Assembly: GCA_964019165.1 (NCBI GenBank)
Contig: OZ025279.1
Coordinates: 7,640,617 to 7,704,616 of the forward strand
Origin: Mastigias papua
Taxonomy: Eukaryota > Cnidaria > Scyphozoa > Rhizostomeae > Mastigiidae
Direction: 5' to 3'
Length of the DNA stretch: 64,000 nt
In this document: positions 40,695 to 51,923 of the stretch, piece after piece
Layout of the letters: every line of letters starts with the position of its first letter
How positions within the stretch are numbered: the stretch's first letter is position 1
Made by a program: the position numbers and the translations under genes
The notes under the pieces: generated by a model
What the model was told of the DNA's origin: nothing
Database searches by the model: none
The model's input: only the letters and a program-made list of their open reading frames with translations

Positions 40695-40927
40695 TTAGCT
40701 AGAAGGTATTTATTGTACAATTTTAACTTGTTCTTAGGATGTAGCGGAAGACGATCTATTTGCAACAAGCTATCAGTGAGTATTGCTATCAGCTCTTTTT
40801 TGTGAACTTCGTTGGACATAGCAAAGTCAAAGTATCTGCCTAAATATCAAAATGAGTCGTGTACTTTCACCAGAGGAACAAGATTGCTGTTGATTAAGAG
40901 TGATGGCTGAAATTGAACAGATTTAGT

Positions 40928-42103
40928 TTATGACTTTTTGATACCAAATGCAATGCATTTGTCGACTCTGATGATCATATCAGCCCAGTTGTGCCAGATA
41001 GAAAAGCGATTTAGTAGAATTTGGTTCTCGGGTTCCTGAACAGTTATAACAGCTGCATCGTCCGCAAACTGAAACCAATGAACAGGGTTTAAAGAAGAGA
41101 TATGATTAATATTGATATGGAATCCACATTGACAATACTGATCACCTTTTATGTGCTGAATGAACGTATTAAAGCACATATTAAAGATCAGAGGACTCAG
41201 GCAATCACCCTGCAAAACTCCACTATGCACTGTAATAAACGGAGTGTTATATTCCGATGTCAATATAGACGTTTGAAAGCCAGTGTAAAGACTACTTATA
41301 AGACACCCAATATGGTTTGAGATATGATGGTAACTTAACACCTCATAGATCAAGTTATGGTGTACCTCCCCAAAAGCAATTTTGAGGTCAAACAATGTAA
41401 TGACAAGTGAACATTGTTTTATCCTCGCTTTGTCGATAACGTTTGACATCTGAGCGGTGTGTTCTAGAGTGACAGATATTTTAGGGGTGAACCCTTTTTG
41501 AATACTTTGCTCTACAAAACTGTTTTCACAGAGAAACGCATAAATAGAATTCCGAAGGCAAGAGGTGAATATTTTCAAAGGAGCCGACTCAAGAGTTATG
41601 GGACGAAAACTTGAAGGATCATTAGAATCCCCCTTTTTATGGATGAGAATTGTTGCTGCTTTCTTCCATTCCATGGGCACTATACCAGAGATCCAAACAG
41701 TGTGAATTATTTCGGAAAGATATGACCGTAGGTAAGGGCATCGTTTAAAACAGATTATAGAGATTTGATCCAGTGGGCAAGGAGATCCTGAAGCTTTCAT
41801 TTTACGAATTATATTTGTTATTTTCTGATATGTTGGAGGATTTAGATTGAAAGGAACTTTCGGGTCAGCAAATTTAGGAATCCAGTTTGGAATTGTAAAG
41901 CACTTGTTAGATTTCAGAGCAGAAAATGATTTAGAGAAAAACGCAAAACAGCCTACCTTGTTGAAAGAAGGGAGAATAGCTGTACTCTTATTGAGAACGG
42001 TTTTAACATACTTCCAGAGGTTTCTGTCAATGTATTTGTCATGGTCGATTGCTTCTGACGAAAAGGTGATGTTGTCATTTCTCTGGTTTAACTTGTTACG
42101 CAA
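40928..42103 (-). pseudogene. Reverse transcriptase of the RLE element
   Basis: The 391-codon frame carries the RT blocks in order: PMEWKKAATILIHKKGD, SSFRPITLES, LVITLFDLKIAFGEVHHNLI, HSGVLQGDCLSPLIFNM and WFQFADDAAVIT. The FADD catalytic Asp pair is intact. Upstream the same frame continues through a TAA into the zinc-finger frame. It ends at a TAA near 40928, but thumb-like sequence continues beyond it (VKVHDSF...YLGRYFDFAMSNEVHK). Confidence 0.9.
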
Positions 42104-42154
42104 GTGTTTGGAAAGGAGCCTTATTTCACTAATGTCGCCGTTGTTGAGTTTCAG

Positions 42155-42817
42155 TTACCTCAGTATTTTCTTTAGATCCTTAACTGACACTCCCCTGTAT
42201 TTATCTAAAAGGTGATCATTTCGGTCAGAAGGTGAGTCTACATAACCACACTTTTCAACAAAATATGTGTATATAATGTTGTTCATTGTTTTTATACTTG
42301 AATCAATATCCGACGCTGTGATTGGTGCATTTGAAAATGCAGCTTTGAAATGTTCGTTAGCCGTAGACCATTCATGGGGAGATTTTGGAAGTTTAATTCC
42401 AAGTTTTAGTATCGAAAAATCGCCTGAAATTTGAGTAACATCCTCAACATTGTTCTCCGTATTTTCCCCCAAACTACTGGTATTCCGATAAGAGTTTTCA
42501 ATATCCTCTTGAAGTTGTTCACAAAGCTCATTGCCAAGTCCTTGCATGACTCTGCAATTTCTCTGATGCATCTTGAGACCCCTGATTCCTCTACAATCTT
42601 TGTCACAACAGCATTTAATAGACTTGTTGGTATTAACAGGATGCCTCAGTTCAGATGGTAGTTCCTCTGTAATAGACTTCCAGTTGCTAGCATCACTTCC
42701 CAAGGTAAAGCGTCTTTTACAGCGCCAGGCATGGTGGCCTAAGGACATGAAATCTCTGCCACATGATGAACACACTGTACAAATCAGTAGAAAAACTATG
42801 AACGGTGATCGAATCAT
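42155..42817 (-). pseudogene. Zinc-finger N-terminal region of the RLE element
   Basis: The frame has two Cys/His motifs: CSSCGRDFMSLGHHAWRCKR and CDKDCRGIRGLKMHQRNC. RLE non-LTR elements use such N-terminal fingers for DNA binding. The 220 codons continue in the same frame as the RT and are separated only by a stop codon (KKILR then TAA). Confidence 0.8.
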
Positions 42818-42840
42818 TCTCCAGTATCTACTTGGAACAA

Positions 42841-44727
42841 ATGTACTTCGAGAAATAACAAGTCTATAACGATAATATAAAGAGTGGTCGATGAAATAAT
42901 AGACATGTGCACAGAGCGTCCTATCCCTACAACTCGATGTCGATGATCACAATAATAATAACCATCATAATCATTACAGCGTCGGTCCTTTACATCACTG
43001 TAATATCCTTTAAATTGGCACTTTGCTACCAGCTAAAACTCGCCAGAAGTGCTACGAAGAAAATTAATGAGCATCGTGTACAAAGATGGACTGAGAAATA
43101 GTTATGTGAATGGAGAACATCTGTGGTAAAATTGTTCCTAGAAACCGCAGAAACATCGGCAACAGACTGCACGAATAGAACGATATTAATTGCAAACGAA
43201 AACAGTTAATTAAGCAATACTCTGGTACAGAGGTGCACCATTAAATTTTTAGTTATTTAACAAAGCTAATTTGCCAATTCATTTTATAGGCGTAGCAAAA
43301 ATATGGCCATGAATGGCGATGGTAGGAAAAGTAGAATATCTGGACGAAGCAAAATGATAAAATTCTAATCTCTTCTTGTGTCAGATCCCAATATTGACCC
43401 TGGACAGAAGTTTGGGGGCGATTGGAACAGCGAAGGAGAACACTGCAGATTCGTACCTTTATACTCGAACTCCACGGATCCGGAACAGTGCTGAACTGGA
43501 TTTTTGGGGTATCTTCTGTGATAGGAATTTGGTATCTTTTAACTGGAACCATTGTATCAAATTGATTTTTATCTGCTCATGTTTGTTATGGACATGGCCT
43601 GCATTTACACTGTCCCTTTCAACCTGTACAAATATTTTTCGTTTCCAATTTATAAAATCCTATTCCCTTAGTAATTTGAGCAAGTTCTGAAGCAAGTTGT
43701 CCTAGCAAAAACTTGATTGATAGAAGCTAAGGGTATTTGGCAATCTCAAATATTTGCTGTGAACAATAAACAGACCAAGATCACATGCAATTAAGTCGTA
43801 TAAAATTACACTGGAGTTTGTTTGCCAGCAATTGAGAGTACCAGTGTATTTTGCTTATTTTCTCTGACATAAGTCGAAGAGCCTGAAAATTATGGAAAAC
43901 TTAAGTTTACGATAAATAGTCTTATCTGCATCTGTTATAATGTATACTGGTAACCACTGCAGGTGTGTGTGCACTATTGATAGAAGTAAGATAGATAGAG
44001 AGATGGATAGATAGCAATAGATAGAAGTAGGAAATGACGATAAATGTCAATAAACATAATGTGTATATCGTTGATGATCAGTAACAACGGGACAAGGAAG
44101 GATAAAGGATTTACTTTGAGTTGCAGGAATGATGGAGGTGTATATAAATTGGCAAAAGAGCAATGATGCCTTTTAGATGTGATATTAAAGAAGGTTATTA
44201 TGAATTTTACAGACAGAAAAATGACAAACCAAAGTTGTTTCGACCTTTCTTGTACCGGGGAAAGTTAATTTTGAGGAAAGATTTTCATTCATCGCAATAC
44301 AAGAAAGGGAGGTATGGAAAGGTGCTTAATTGGGTGAACTGTAGGAAGAAAGAGAAGGTGTATAAATCCATTGGCGTGGGAAAATGACATGATAAATTTT
44401 GCTAGAGGAGCTTTGCCGTTGCAGTTCGTTTCTACTGACCACAACAGTGCATTGAAGGCCAACAGACTTTGCTGAAAACATGTTACTTTTCGATTAGCAT
44501 ATTTTAAGACAGCGTCATCAGACATTATATTGTTCATTTATCTTACCTTCCGGAATTCACATATCTCTCGCAAGGAATAATTGTCAGCTTCTGACTTACT
44601 TTAATTCTGTCATCTTTCTCCATTAGGAGCTCTCAAAATCCTATCCTAAAGGGAGTAATTGCAGATAAGATTCATTTCTCAACCATCTGATTGGTCTATG
44701 ACTCGACAGACTCCCTTAACTTGAATC
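42841..44727. other. Non-coding stretch
   Basis: A GATA-type simple repeat lies near 43985-44025. Frames at 42907-43101 and 44163-44387 have no recognisable domain. Confidence 0.35.
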
Positions 44728-45194
44728 GACGCTAAGATATCGATCTACAGTGACAACTCCAAAAGTAAATGAAAGAGAACAATTTCAAAACATCCGTTTT
44801 ACTTGTTCACAGTGCACTGGGTAGATTTGAATACGCCGTGAAAACGATAAAGTGTTCACATTGCTCCACTGTGGATAAAACGGAAAACGCCATGAAAATA
44901 AGACTCCTCTTGCCTTTTCCACAGTATTCGTTGTCTGGGTATTCGCTGTTCACACTGCGTTTTTGCGTTTTCAAAACGTCTCAGTTTTCATAGCGGAGCG
45001 TCGTAACCACAAAGCGAAAACGGATACTTTTTTATCCGTTATCATAAGAAAACGGAGCAGTGTGAATGGGCCTAATGCATCCCCTCTTACTACCAGTCCA
45101 TCAAATATGCATAACAATACAGCGTATTATATTGGATTATTTTTCTCTTTCATTTACTTTTGGAGTTGTCACTGTAGATCGATATCTTAGCGTC
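44728..45194. mobile_element. MITE with perfect 52 bp inverted arms
   Basis: GACGCTAAGATATCGATCTA starts the left arm, and the right arm (45143-45194) is its exact inverse over 52 bases. The interior contains a second, looser inverted structure built on GTTCACA/TGTGAA and AAAACG motifs. No target duplication was identified. Confidence 0.8.
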
Positions 45195-45866
45195 TATACT
45201 AATATGGTCCTATCCTACAACTAGCCTTACTGGAGATACAGCGAACATAACAATAAAAGGGGACTACCCCCAACAAAACAATACAATAGGTAATCTAACT
45301 TGACAAATCACATCCAACAGTCACCGTATTTCCGTTAATGTACTAGTAGCAATGTTTTACTGTTTTGACATCAAAGTGGGAGAAAGTGAATATTCCGAGC
45401 GAGAATCGAACTCCTCGCCACCCTTGACTTTGTACCTTTAAAGCTGTGCCTACTGAGCTGTCAGCTCACACTTTTCAGACGATGCCCAATTGTGCGTCAT
45501 TTGCTCACATTGCCCCTACTTTTAATGTCTACCTTACTGTTTCCTATTTCTAGTCCCGCTTCAGGATTTTTAGCTATATTCTTGTGGCTATATCTGGCTA
45601 AAGTTGAGAAAGCTCTTTTACTCTACAATAGACCCCATGGCCTTGTCTATTGCGATCTGATACCTTTTAGTCACAATACAACAGTTCTTGAATACTAGAT
45701 CCCTATTAGATGTTTACCTCAGTCGTTCATCTCTTTTCCTGGTAGGCAGTGATGTCCAGACAATCAATGCCTAGGGATTAATTAATATGAACCAAATATG
45801 ACATTATTTATCACTAAAAGAAGCGCGTACGGTCTTTCGGACACTTTCAAAGTAATCAAGTCCTAT
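45195..45866. other. Non-coding stretch with a tRNA-like segment
   Basis: On the minus strand at about 45395-45475 there is an A-box match (CAGCTCAGTAGG) and a B-box match (AGTTCGATTCT), but the acceptor arm does not pair. It may be a SINE head or tRNA pseudogene. Confidence 0.35.
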
Positions 45867-46633
45867 ACACAGCTATCTTTTGCCAACATTGAACAAACAA
45901 TGCAAATCCCCATGCAAATTCTTTCATATGTGACTTTAAAGAGAGCTGGTTGCGGTATTGCATCTGTCATCATCTCCCTTTCTCCACCGTTGCACCTTCT
46001 AAATCTAATAACTGTTTACCTACATGGGTTAACACTGACTTCCAGTACAGTACAATTTTCTTCCGCATTCTAAACAGGTTCGGGCCATTCTCAAAGGACC
46101 TCCGAGTAGAGGGGAAAGAGGGGGTTTCGCACATTAGGATACATTTGGACATATGGGAAGGGGCTTTTAAACAATCTGACTCTCCAAGCTTTCAGAATAT
46201 CAATAAAACACATTTCTGATCAAGCTTCCTTTTGTAAGTTAGGACAGCAGAATGGGAGAGAGCCTCGAGACAAATGCGGATCTAACACAGCTATCTTTTA
46301 CCAACATTGCACAAACAATGCAAATCCCCAAGCAAATTCTTTCATATGTGACTTTAAAGAGCGCTGGTTTCAGTATTGCATCTGTCATCATCTCCCTTTC
46401 TCCACCGTTGCACCTTCTAAATCTAATAACTGTTTACCTGCATGGGATAACACTGACTACCAGTACAGTACAATTTCCTTCCGCATTCTACACAGGCAGG
46501 TTCGGGCCATTCTCAAAGGACCTCCGAGTCGAGGGGAAAGAGGGGGGTTTCGCAAATTAGGATACATTCGGACCTTTGGGAAGGGGCTTTTAAACAATCT
46601 GAATGTCCAAGCTTTCAGAATATCAATAAAACA

Positions 46634-48028
46634 AAGCATAAAGTAAATAGAACAAAAGCTGAAGAAGATCAGAAAAAATATCCAGAACAGAGAAATCTGG
46701 TTGTTAAGCTAAATAAAAAAGCAAAACGTGCCTACTACAATAGTTTAGACCCGCTGAAGGTAGGAAAAGGGGGTGTATCCTGGACAACCTTCAAGCCAAT
46801 GTTCTCAGACAAGGAAGCCAGTCGAAAGATCATACTGGTTGAAAATGGAGAAATATTATCGAATCACAAAGACATAAGTGAGTGCTTCAATGAGTATTGT
46901 ATAAATGTAACTGATACTATCAATATTACAACACATGATAATATATCAGGCAATAGTATATCTATAGGTCCCATAGTTAATGCCATAAGTAAATATGTTC
47001 AGCATCCCAGTATTCTACTTATTAGAGAGCGCACGGTCTTTTTGGAACCCTTTCGTTTTAGTCCTGTGTATTCGTTAGATGTACTAAATGAAATTAATGC
47101 ACAGAATTCTGGGGAAAAGAGCAGTGGACCAATACCGCCAAACATGCTTAAATGCGTTTCAGGAGTTTGCTATGAGGAAATTACGCAACATATCAATAAA
47201 TCGTTTGACATAAACACCTTTCCCAGCAACCTACAAAGGTCTAATGTGACACCAACATATAAAGCTGGGGATTCGACTTGCAAGAAACATTGTCAACCTA
47301 TAAGTATTTTGTCCACCCTATCAAAAATATTTGAAAAACTGATGTATTCACAAATGTTGCCATTCATCAGACCAAAGTTGTCAAACCTGTTATGTGCATT
47401 TAGGGAAGGATATAGTACACAACATGCTCTCCTAAGATCAGTGGAGACGTGTAAAAATGCATAGATAGTGATGGAGTAATAGGAATGGTCTTAACTGACT
47501 TGTCCAAACGGATACTTAGAATACTACTTGACGACCCAGAATCCACATTTGAATCTTTGCTAGCAAAGAACGGTGAAACAAATGTCCATACCTAAAACCT
47601 TTGTATGCTTATGATTGAGATATATCAAACGCTTAACAATGCCAATCCACTCTTTATGCAGGAGTATTTTATAAGAAAAGACGTCAAATACAACCTTAGG
47701 ACTAGAGATTAACTACAAATTCTTGCTGCAAATAGCACTGCGTTTGGCATTGATTCTATAAAATTTCGAGGTAGCCTTTTGTGGCACAGCACACCTGATT
47801 TAATTAAAAGAGCGCCATCAGCTGCTACATTCAAAACCAACATTAGAAATTGGAGTGGAGAAGAATGCCATTGTAATATATGTAGATAATGCTTATTAGT
47901 TTTATACCTTGTAATTTATAGTAGTTTTCGTTTTCTCTGTTTATTGTAAATAGTTGGTTTGAATTAGCTCGCATTTCTACAATGTAGAGCTAGAGAAAAC
48001 ACCAACTTAAAATAAACAGATTATTGTT
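46634..48028 (+). mobile_element. CR1-like non-LTR insertion, 5'-truncated and internally deleted
   Basis: The insert lies between two ATAAAACA copies (46626-46633 and 48029-48036), which fit an 8 bp target duplication. The frame is open from about 46638. After the stop at 47462 the sequence continues in another frame into C-terminal motifs near 47520-47890. Most of the RT palm, including the catalytic ADD box, is missing, so an internal deletion has joined 5' and 3' parts. Confidence 0.8.
46638..47464 (+). pseudogene. Reverse transcriptase N-terminal part of the CR1-like insert
   Basis: From about 46638 the frame reads VKLNKKAKRAYYNSLDP, WTTFKPMFSDKE, NEYCINVTD, GEKSSGPIPPNMLK, then HCQPISILSTLSKIFEKLMY and LLCAFREGYSTQHALLR. 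These are the pre-RT segment and RT blocks 1-3 of CR1/jockey elements. It stops at a TAG just before the LTDLSK block. A C-terminal remnant (FGIDSIKFRGSLLWHSTPD) follows near 47740-47890. Confidence 0.85.
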
Positions 48029-48481
48029 ATAAAACACATTTCTACTCAAGCTTCCTTTTGTAAGGTAGGACAGCAGAACTGGAGAGAGCCGTGAGACAAA
48101 TGCGGATCTAACACAGCTATCTTTTAGCAACAATGAGCAAACAATGCAAATCCCCATGCAAATTCTTTCAGATTTGACTTTATAGAGCGCTGGTTTCAGT
48201 ATTGCATCTGTCATCATCTATCTTTCTCCACCATAGCACCTTCTAAATCTAATAACTGTTTACCTACATGGGATAACACTGACTACCAGTACAGTACAAT
48301 TTTCTTCCGCATTCTAAACAGGTTCGGGGCAGTCTCAAAGGACCTCCGAGTCAAGGGGAAAGAAGGGGTTTTCGCAAATTAGGATATATTCGGACATATG
48401 GGAAGGGATTTTTAAGCAATCTGAATGTCCAAGCTTTCAGAATATCAATAAAACACATTTCTGATCAAGCTTCATTTTGTA

Positions 48482-49347
48482 CCGGCTCTATCTTCAAGTG
48501 CACAATTATTACAGAGACTGAAGCAAAGACTGAGAAGGATGAAGTAGCATCATGTGACCTAACGTCCATTTTGGAAGTTACAACTGTTATCTATTTTTGT
48601 ACGTCATGTCCAACAGTAAGTGACTGAAACAAAGAACAGCCAGTTACATTTCATCTACGTATTGTTTATCCCCACATGCTGCAGTACTTTAGTATGAAAT
48701 AGTTGCATGTCCCAAGTCTCTCAAGTAAATACTGACTATACAAGACAAAAGGCGTACGGGAGTCCAAACAGTCATCGTTTTTGCCGGACGCCCGTTGTAT
48801 ATGGCCCATTACTGTTACTATATACCTCTCAAATCAACAAAGGACCTTACTTTGTGATCTCATAACAAACAGGTTTTCCCGTAAAAGGAGAACGTCCTAT
48901 TTCTTTCCGACAATTTCAAGTTGCATTTCCTAGAAAGGCATTTCCTTCATACCGAATATATTGTAATGTCCTTCTCATTTTCCATTTCTTTGTTTCGAAG
49001 AAGCCAATCAATTAGTGAAATGGAGATCACATGATAAAAGTCAGAAAAGTCATACATGCCCACAAAAGCATTTTGTGATTCTCTGGTTCCTCACTTCAAA
49101 GTATCACGCTGACAATACGAAGCACACAAAGAGCAAGATAAAGAGTAAGTAAAAGTTTCAGAGTTTACTACTGAATGTAGGTGAGTGCAGAATGGTAACA
49201 GTCCAATTGAAGATAAATGACAAGTGGAAGGGGTGGGCACTATGAGCAAAGTGAAAATATGCGTTGTCAGAAGGAGCTTCGCAGCATTCTTTATATCAAG
49301 ATTGGTAAATAAATGTCGAAGAGCATCCCAGTTCATTACGAATTATT
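48482..49347. other. Non-coding stretch
   Basis: No gene, RNA or repeat is recognised. Confidence 0.35.
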
Positions 49348-49474
49348 GTTATGGATATACTTCAGTACAAAGACCGCAACCAAAAAAAGAGACATTTCTT
49401 CGTCTTGATTTTATAACGACAAATCCAGTGGTACTATTGCGACTTTAAAATTAATCTACGACATATCCAAGAAA

Positions 49475-49502
49475 TAAACGTTTCGACTCACACGAGAGTC
49501 AT
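49475..49502 (-). ncRNA. Hammerhead-type core, left pLTR
   Basis: On the minus strand CTGATGA (49508-49502), a GACTC/GAGTC stem and GAAA (near 49484-49481) form the same core as in the other two pLTR copies. Spans about 49481-49508. Confidence 0.55.
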
Positions 49503-49731
49503 CATCAGTATTAAAAGGATGAATGAGGAAAATATCTATATATGAAGTGGGTACAAAGGGAGGATCAATTAGACGGAAGTGTGTACCAATAAACGTGAAT
49601 CAAGTCACGTACGATTAAGTAAACAACCTAGGAATATATATCAGGGGAATAACAAAGACAATAAACAAAAAATTACCTAAAAGCAAGAAAGCAGATGAAA
49701 GAACACTGAAGAGATAGGAGGAAACTAACAG

Positions 49732-50766
49732 CTAGAAAAGGACTAAGGGGATGGAAGACTGTTGGGAGTTAAGGCTAGGTCTATCCTTTTGAATAAGAAG
49801 GCTTTTGTAAATAAGAAGGTCGAAAGCATTGTTACATTTGGCAATGATCTTAAAGTCTTCCATTGTGGCATTATGACCTGTTTTACCAATATGCTCCCCT
49901 ATAGATGATGGATTAGAGGAGTTTGTCTTTTGTCCGCTTCTATTTCTACCCAAATGCTCCAAACAACGAACATTAAGATTCCGTATGGTTTTCCCATAGT
50001 AAGTAGCATTACAGCTACTACACGTATATTTGTAAATGACATTGGAGCATAAAAGGTACGGAAAGCGGTCCTTAATTCTAAAGAATGATGACAATCGCGC
50101 AGGAGATCTAAATATAACCTGCAATTTAATATCCGGGTAATTATCCTTAAATAGTTTGATAACATTCTTCTTAATTCTAGTACTATACGAACCTAAAAAC
50201 GGAAGACAGAAGGCAATAGATGTTTTTTTGCCATCATCAGTAACACGTTTATTGCCAAGGATATACTGTTTATCAAGGAAAGATCTAATAACATTATCAA
50301 CCATCGATCGAGGAAAGCAATTCTTAGCCAAAATACATTTAATTCTAACAATTTTATTGTGAAAGTTGGCATACGAGGAGCAGATATTAAACGCACGATA
50401 TAATAAAGAGTTTATTAAGTTAGTTTTAAACCAGTTAGATGACAAAGAAGCAAAATCAGTATATAAGCCTGTAAATGTTTTCTTCCTAAAGAGACTAGTA
50501 TTAAAGCAATCATTAGATTTCTCTACAAGAATGTCGAGAAATGGAAGAGAAGAGCAGTTTTCAACTTCAACTGTGAAGTTGATATTAGGGTGAATACCAT
50601 TAATATAATTAAGAAAGAGATCAATATCGTTCTTATCATTAAATAGGCAAAAAGTATCATCAACATAACGACGATATAGTAGAGGTTTAAATTGTGAAGG
50701 ACAATTACTAAGATATCGTTGCTCAAGTGAGCACATAAAAATGTTTGCTAGCGCACAGTCTTCCAT
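49732..50766 (-). CDS. Penelope-like RT C-terminal part and GIY-YIG endonuclease
   Basis: The 344-codon frame begins within the right arm and ends within the left arm. Residues 5-12 (ALANIFMC) and 31-39 (YRRYVDDTF, catalytic Asp pair) are RT blocks. About residues 240-335 hold the GIY-YIG domain: NVIYKYTCSSCNATYYGKT, then R..EH and IGEHIGKTGH, which is the PLE endonuclease with a CxxC. Complete PLE proteins are roughly twice as long, so the RT fingers are missing through 5' truncation. No internal stop or frameshift was seen, which suggests a recent insertion. Confidence 0.9.
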   Translation of the reverse strand: MEDCALANIFMCSLEQRYLSNCPSQFKPLLYRRYVDDTFCLFNDKNDIDLFLNYINGIHPNINFTVEVENCSSLPFLDILVEKSNDCFNTSLFRKKTFTGLYTDFASLSSNWFKTNLINSLLYRAFNICSSYANFHNKIVRIKCILAKNCFPRSMVDNVIRSFLDKQYILGNKRVTDDGKKTSIAFCLPFLGSYSTRIKKNVIKLFKDNYPDIKLQVIFRSPARLSSFFRIKDRFPYLLCSNVIYKYTCSSCNATYYGKTIRNLNVRCLEHLGRNRSGQKTNSSNPSSIGEHIGKTGHNATMEDFKIIAKCNNAFDLLIYKSLLIQKDRPSLNSQQSSIPLVLF

Positions 50767-51008
50767 CCCCTTAGTCCTTTTCTAGCTGTTAGTTTCCTCC
50801 TATCTCTTCAGTGTTCTTTCCTCTGCTTTCTTGCTTTTAGGTAATTTTTTGTTTATTGTCTTTGTTATTCCCCTGATATATATTCCTAGGTTGTTTACTT
50901 AATCGTACGTGACTTGATTCACGTTTATTGGTACACACTTCCGTCTAATTGATCCTCCCTTTGTACCCACTTCATATATAGATATTTTCCTCATTCATCC
51001 TTTTAATA

Positions 51009-51036
51009 CTGATGATGACTCTCGTGTGAGTCGAAA
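51009..51036 (+). ncRNA. Hammerhead-type core, right pLTR
   Basis: CTGATGA, then a GACTC/GAGTC stem with loop TCGTGT, then GAAAC. Flanking CATCC and GGATATG could form part of stem I. The core is conserved in all three pLTR copies of the window. Confidence 0.6.
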
Positions 51037-51185
51037 CGTTTATTTCTTGGATATGTCGTAGATTAATTTTAAAGTCGCAATAGTACCACTGGATTTGTCG
51101 TTATAAAATCAAGACGAAGAAATGTCTCTTTTTTTTGGTTGCGGTCTTTGTACTGAAGTTTATTTTAAAGCTGTGTTATGGATAT

Positions 51186-51921
51186 CTAATAAACACTTTG
51201 CACACAAGATTGGCCCCCTTTTCACGATCAAATTTATTACCACGTTGTTTAGATGCAATTATCACGTTGCTATGGAAGCATGAATACTATATTTCCTAAG
51301 CTTTCGTCAAATGTGAAATATACCTAGATATTTATTCGTGTTGGATAGTTGTTATTTATATGTGGTATTGTATTTGTTTTATTTGTTGCATATAGGTATG
51401 TGTTTAACCACATGGAAGTATTCATGGTATTTTGCTCTCCCTGGGTTTCGTCTCTGTAATGTAATTTCGTAGTTCGTAAGCCGTGGTTTAAGTAGTTTGT
51501 TATTGTAAGCTTTTATTGCATGTAGTACAAAAGAATCCTCGTTTTATATGTGAGATTTCGTAGGAGATGGGGATCATCACATAGGAACACTATAACAGTA
51601 TTGCACCCCTAAGTACATCCCATTCTCGCTATAAGTATATACTTGTCTGTTTTGGCCAGAAATATGTGATTCTGGTGTCGGATCTTCCGTCCAAGTCTTA
51701 CGTTCATTATGTAATCGTCACTTGTCGACATATATAGGAATACCGTTATAGAGCTGATCGTTGCATTATAATCGCTAATTCCAATTGATGGTGACTATTG
51801 TAATGATCTAGGCCTCTCATTTAAACCATAGCATTTGTCTGTCTCCTTTTACGTAAAAGTCCAAAACGGATTAGATGAAGCATCGGAAAGTTAGTAGTGA
51901 AGCAAAACTAAAATACGCATG
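51186..51921. other. Non-coding stretch
   Basis: No gene or repeat is recognised between the PLE and the tandem array. Confidence 0.35.
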
Positions 51922-51923
51922 TA

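Larger units (their letters stand above)
38865..42840 (-). mobile_element. RLE-type (R2 superfamily-like) non-LTR retrotransposon, inactive
   Basis: Read on the minus strand, the order is N-terminal zinc fingers (42817-42155), reverse transcriptase (to 40928), linker (to 39700) and a C-terminal restriction-like endonuclease (39688-38870). This is the layout of single-ORF RLE non-LTR elements. The frame is broken by stops near 42154, 40928, 40870 and 39035 and by frameshifts near 39870 and 39430. A PIF/Harbinger derivative interrupts it at 39967-40694. Without that insert the element is about 3.2 kb. Confidence 0.85.
45867..48481 (+). repeat. Tandem 418 bp repeat, three copies, split by a retrotransposon
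   Basis: Copy 1 spans 45867-46284, copy 2 46285-46633 plus 48037-48110, and copy 3 48111 to about 48481. The period of the first two is 418 bp. Each unit has two nearby ATGCAAAT octamers (AATGCAAATCCCCATGCAAA in copy 1). The unit is not recognised as a gene. Confidence 0.85.
49359..51174 (-). mobile_element. Penelope-like element with inverted terminal repeats
   Basis: Arms 49359-49762 and 50755-51159 are near-identical inverted copies of about 404 bp. GTTATGGATAT flanks the element at 49348-49358 and 51175-51185, an 11 bp target duplication. The right end has 15 extra bases beyond the arm. PLEs are known to generate inverted or tandem pLTRs and 5'-truncated copies. A solo pLTR of the same family lies at 27210-27592. 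Confidence 0.9.

Noticed and set aside
43253..43690. Overlapping ~100-codon frames on both strands
   Set aside because: No recognisable motif; the two frames overlap antiparallel and have no supporting context.
44163..44387. 74-codon basic frame as a small protein
   Set aside because: Composition is plausible but there is no homologue I know, no signal peptide and no conserved neighbour.
45395..45475. tRNA gene on the minus strand
   Set aside because: A-box and B-box sequences match, but the acceptor and anticodon arms do not pair; at most a tRNA-derived remnant.
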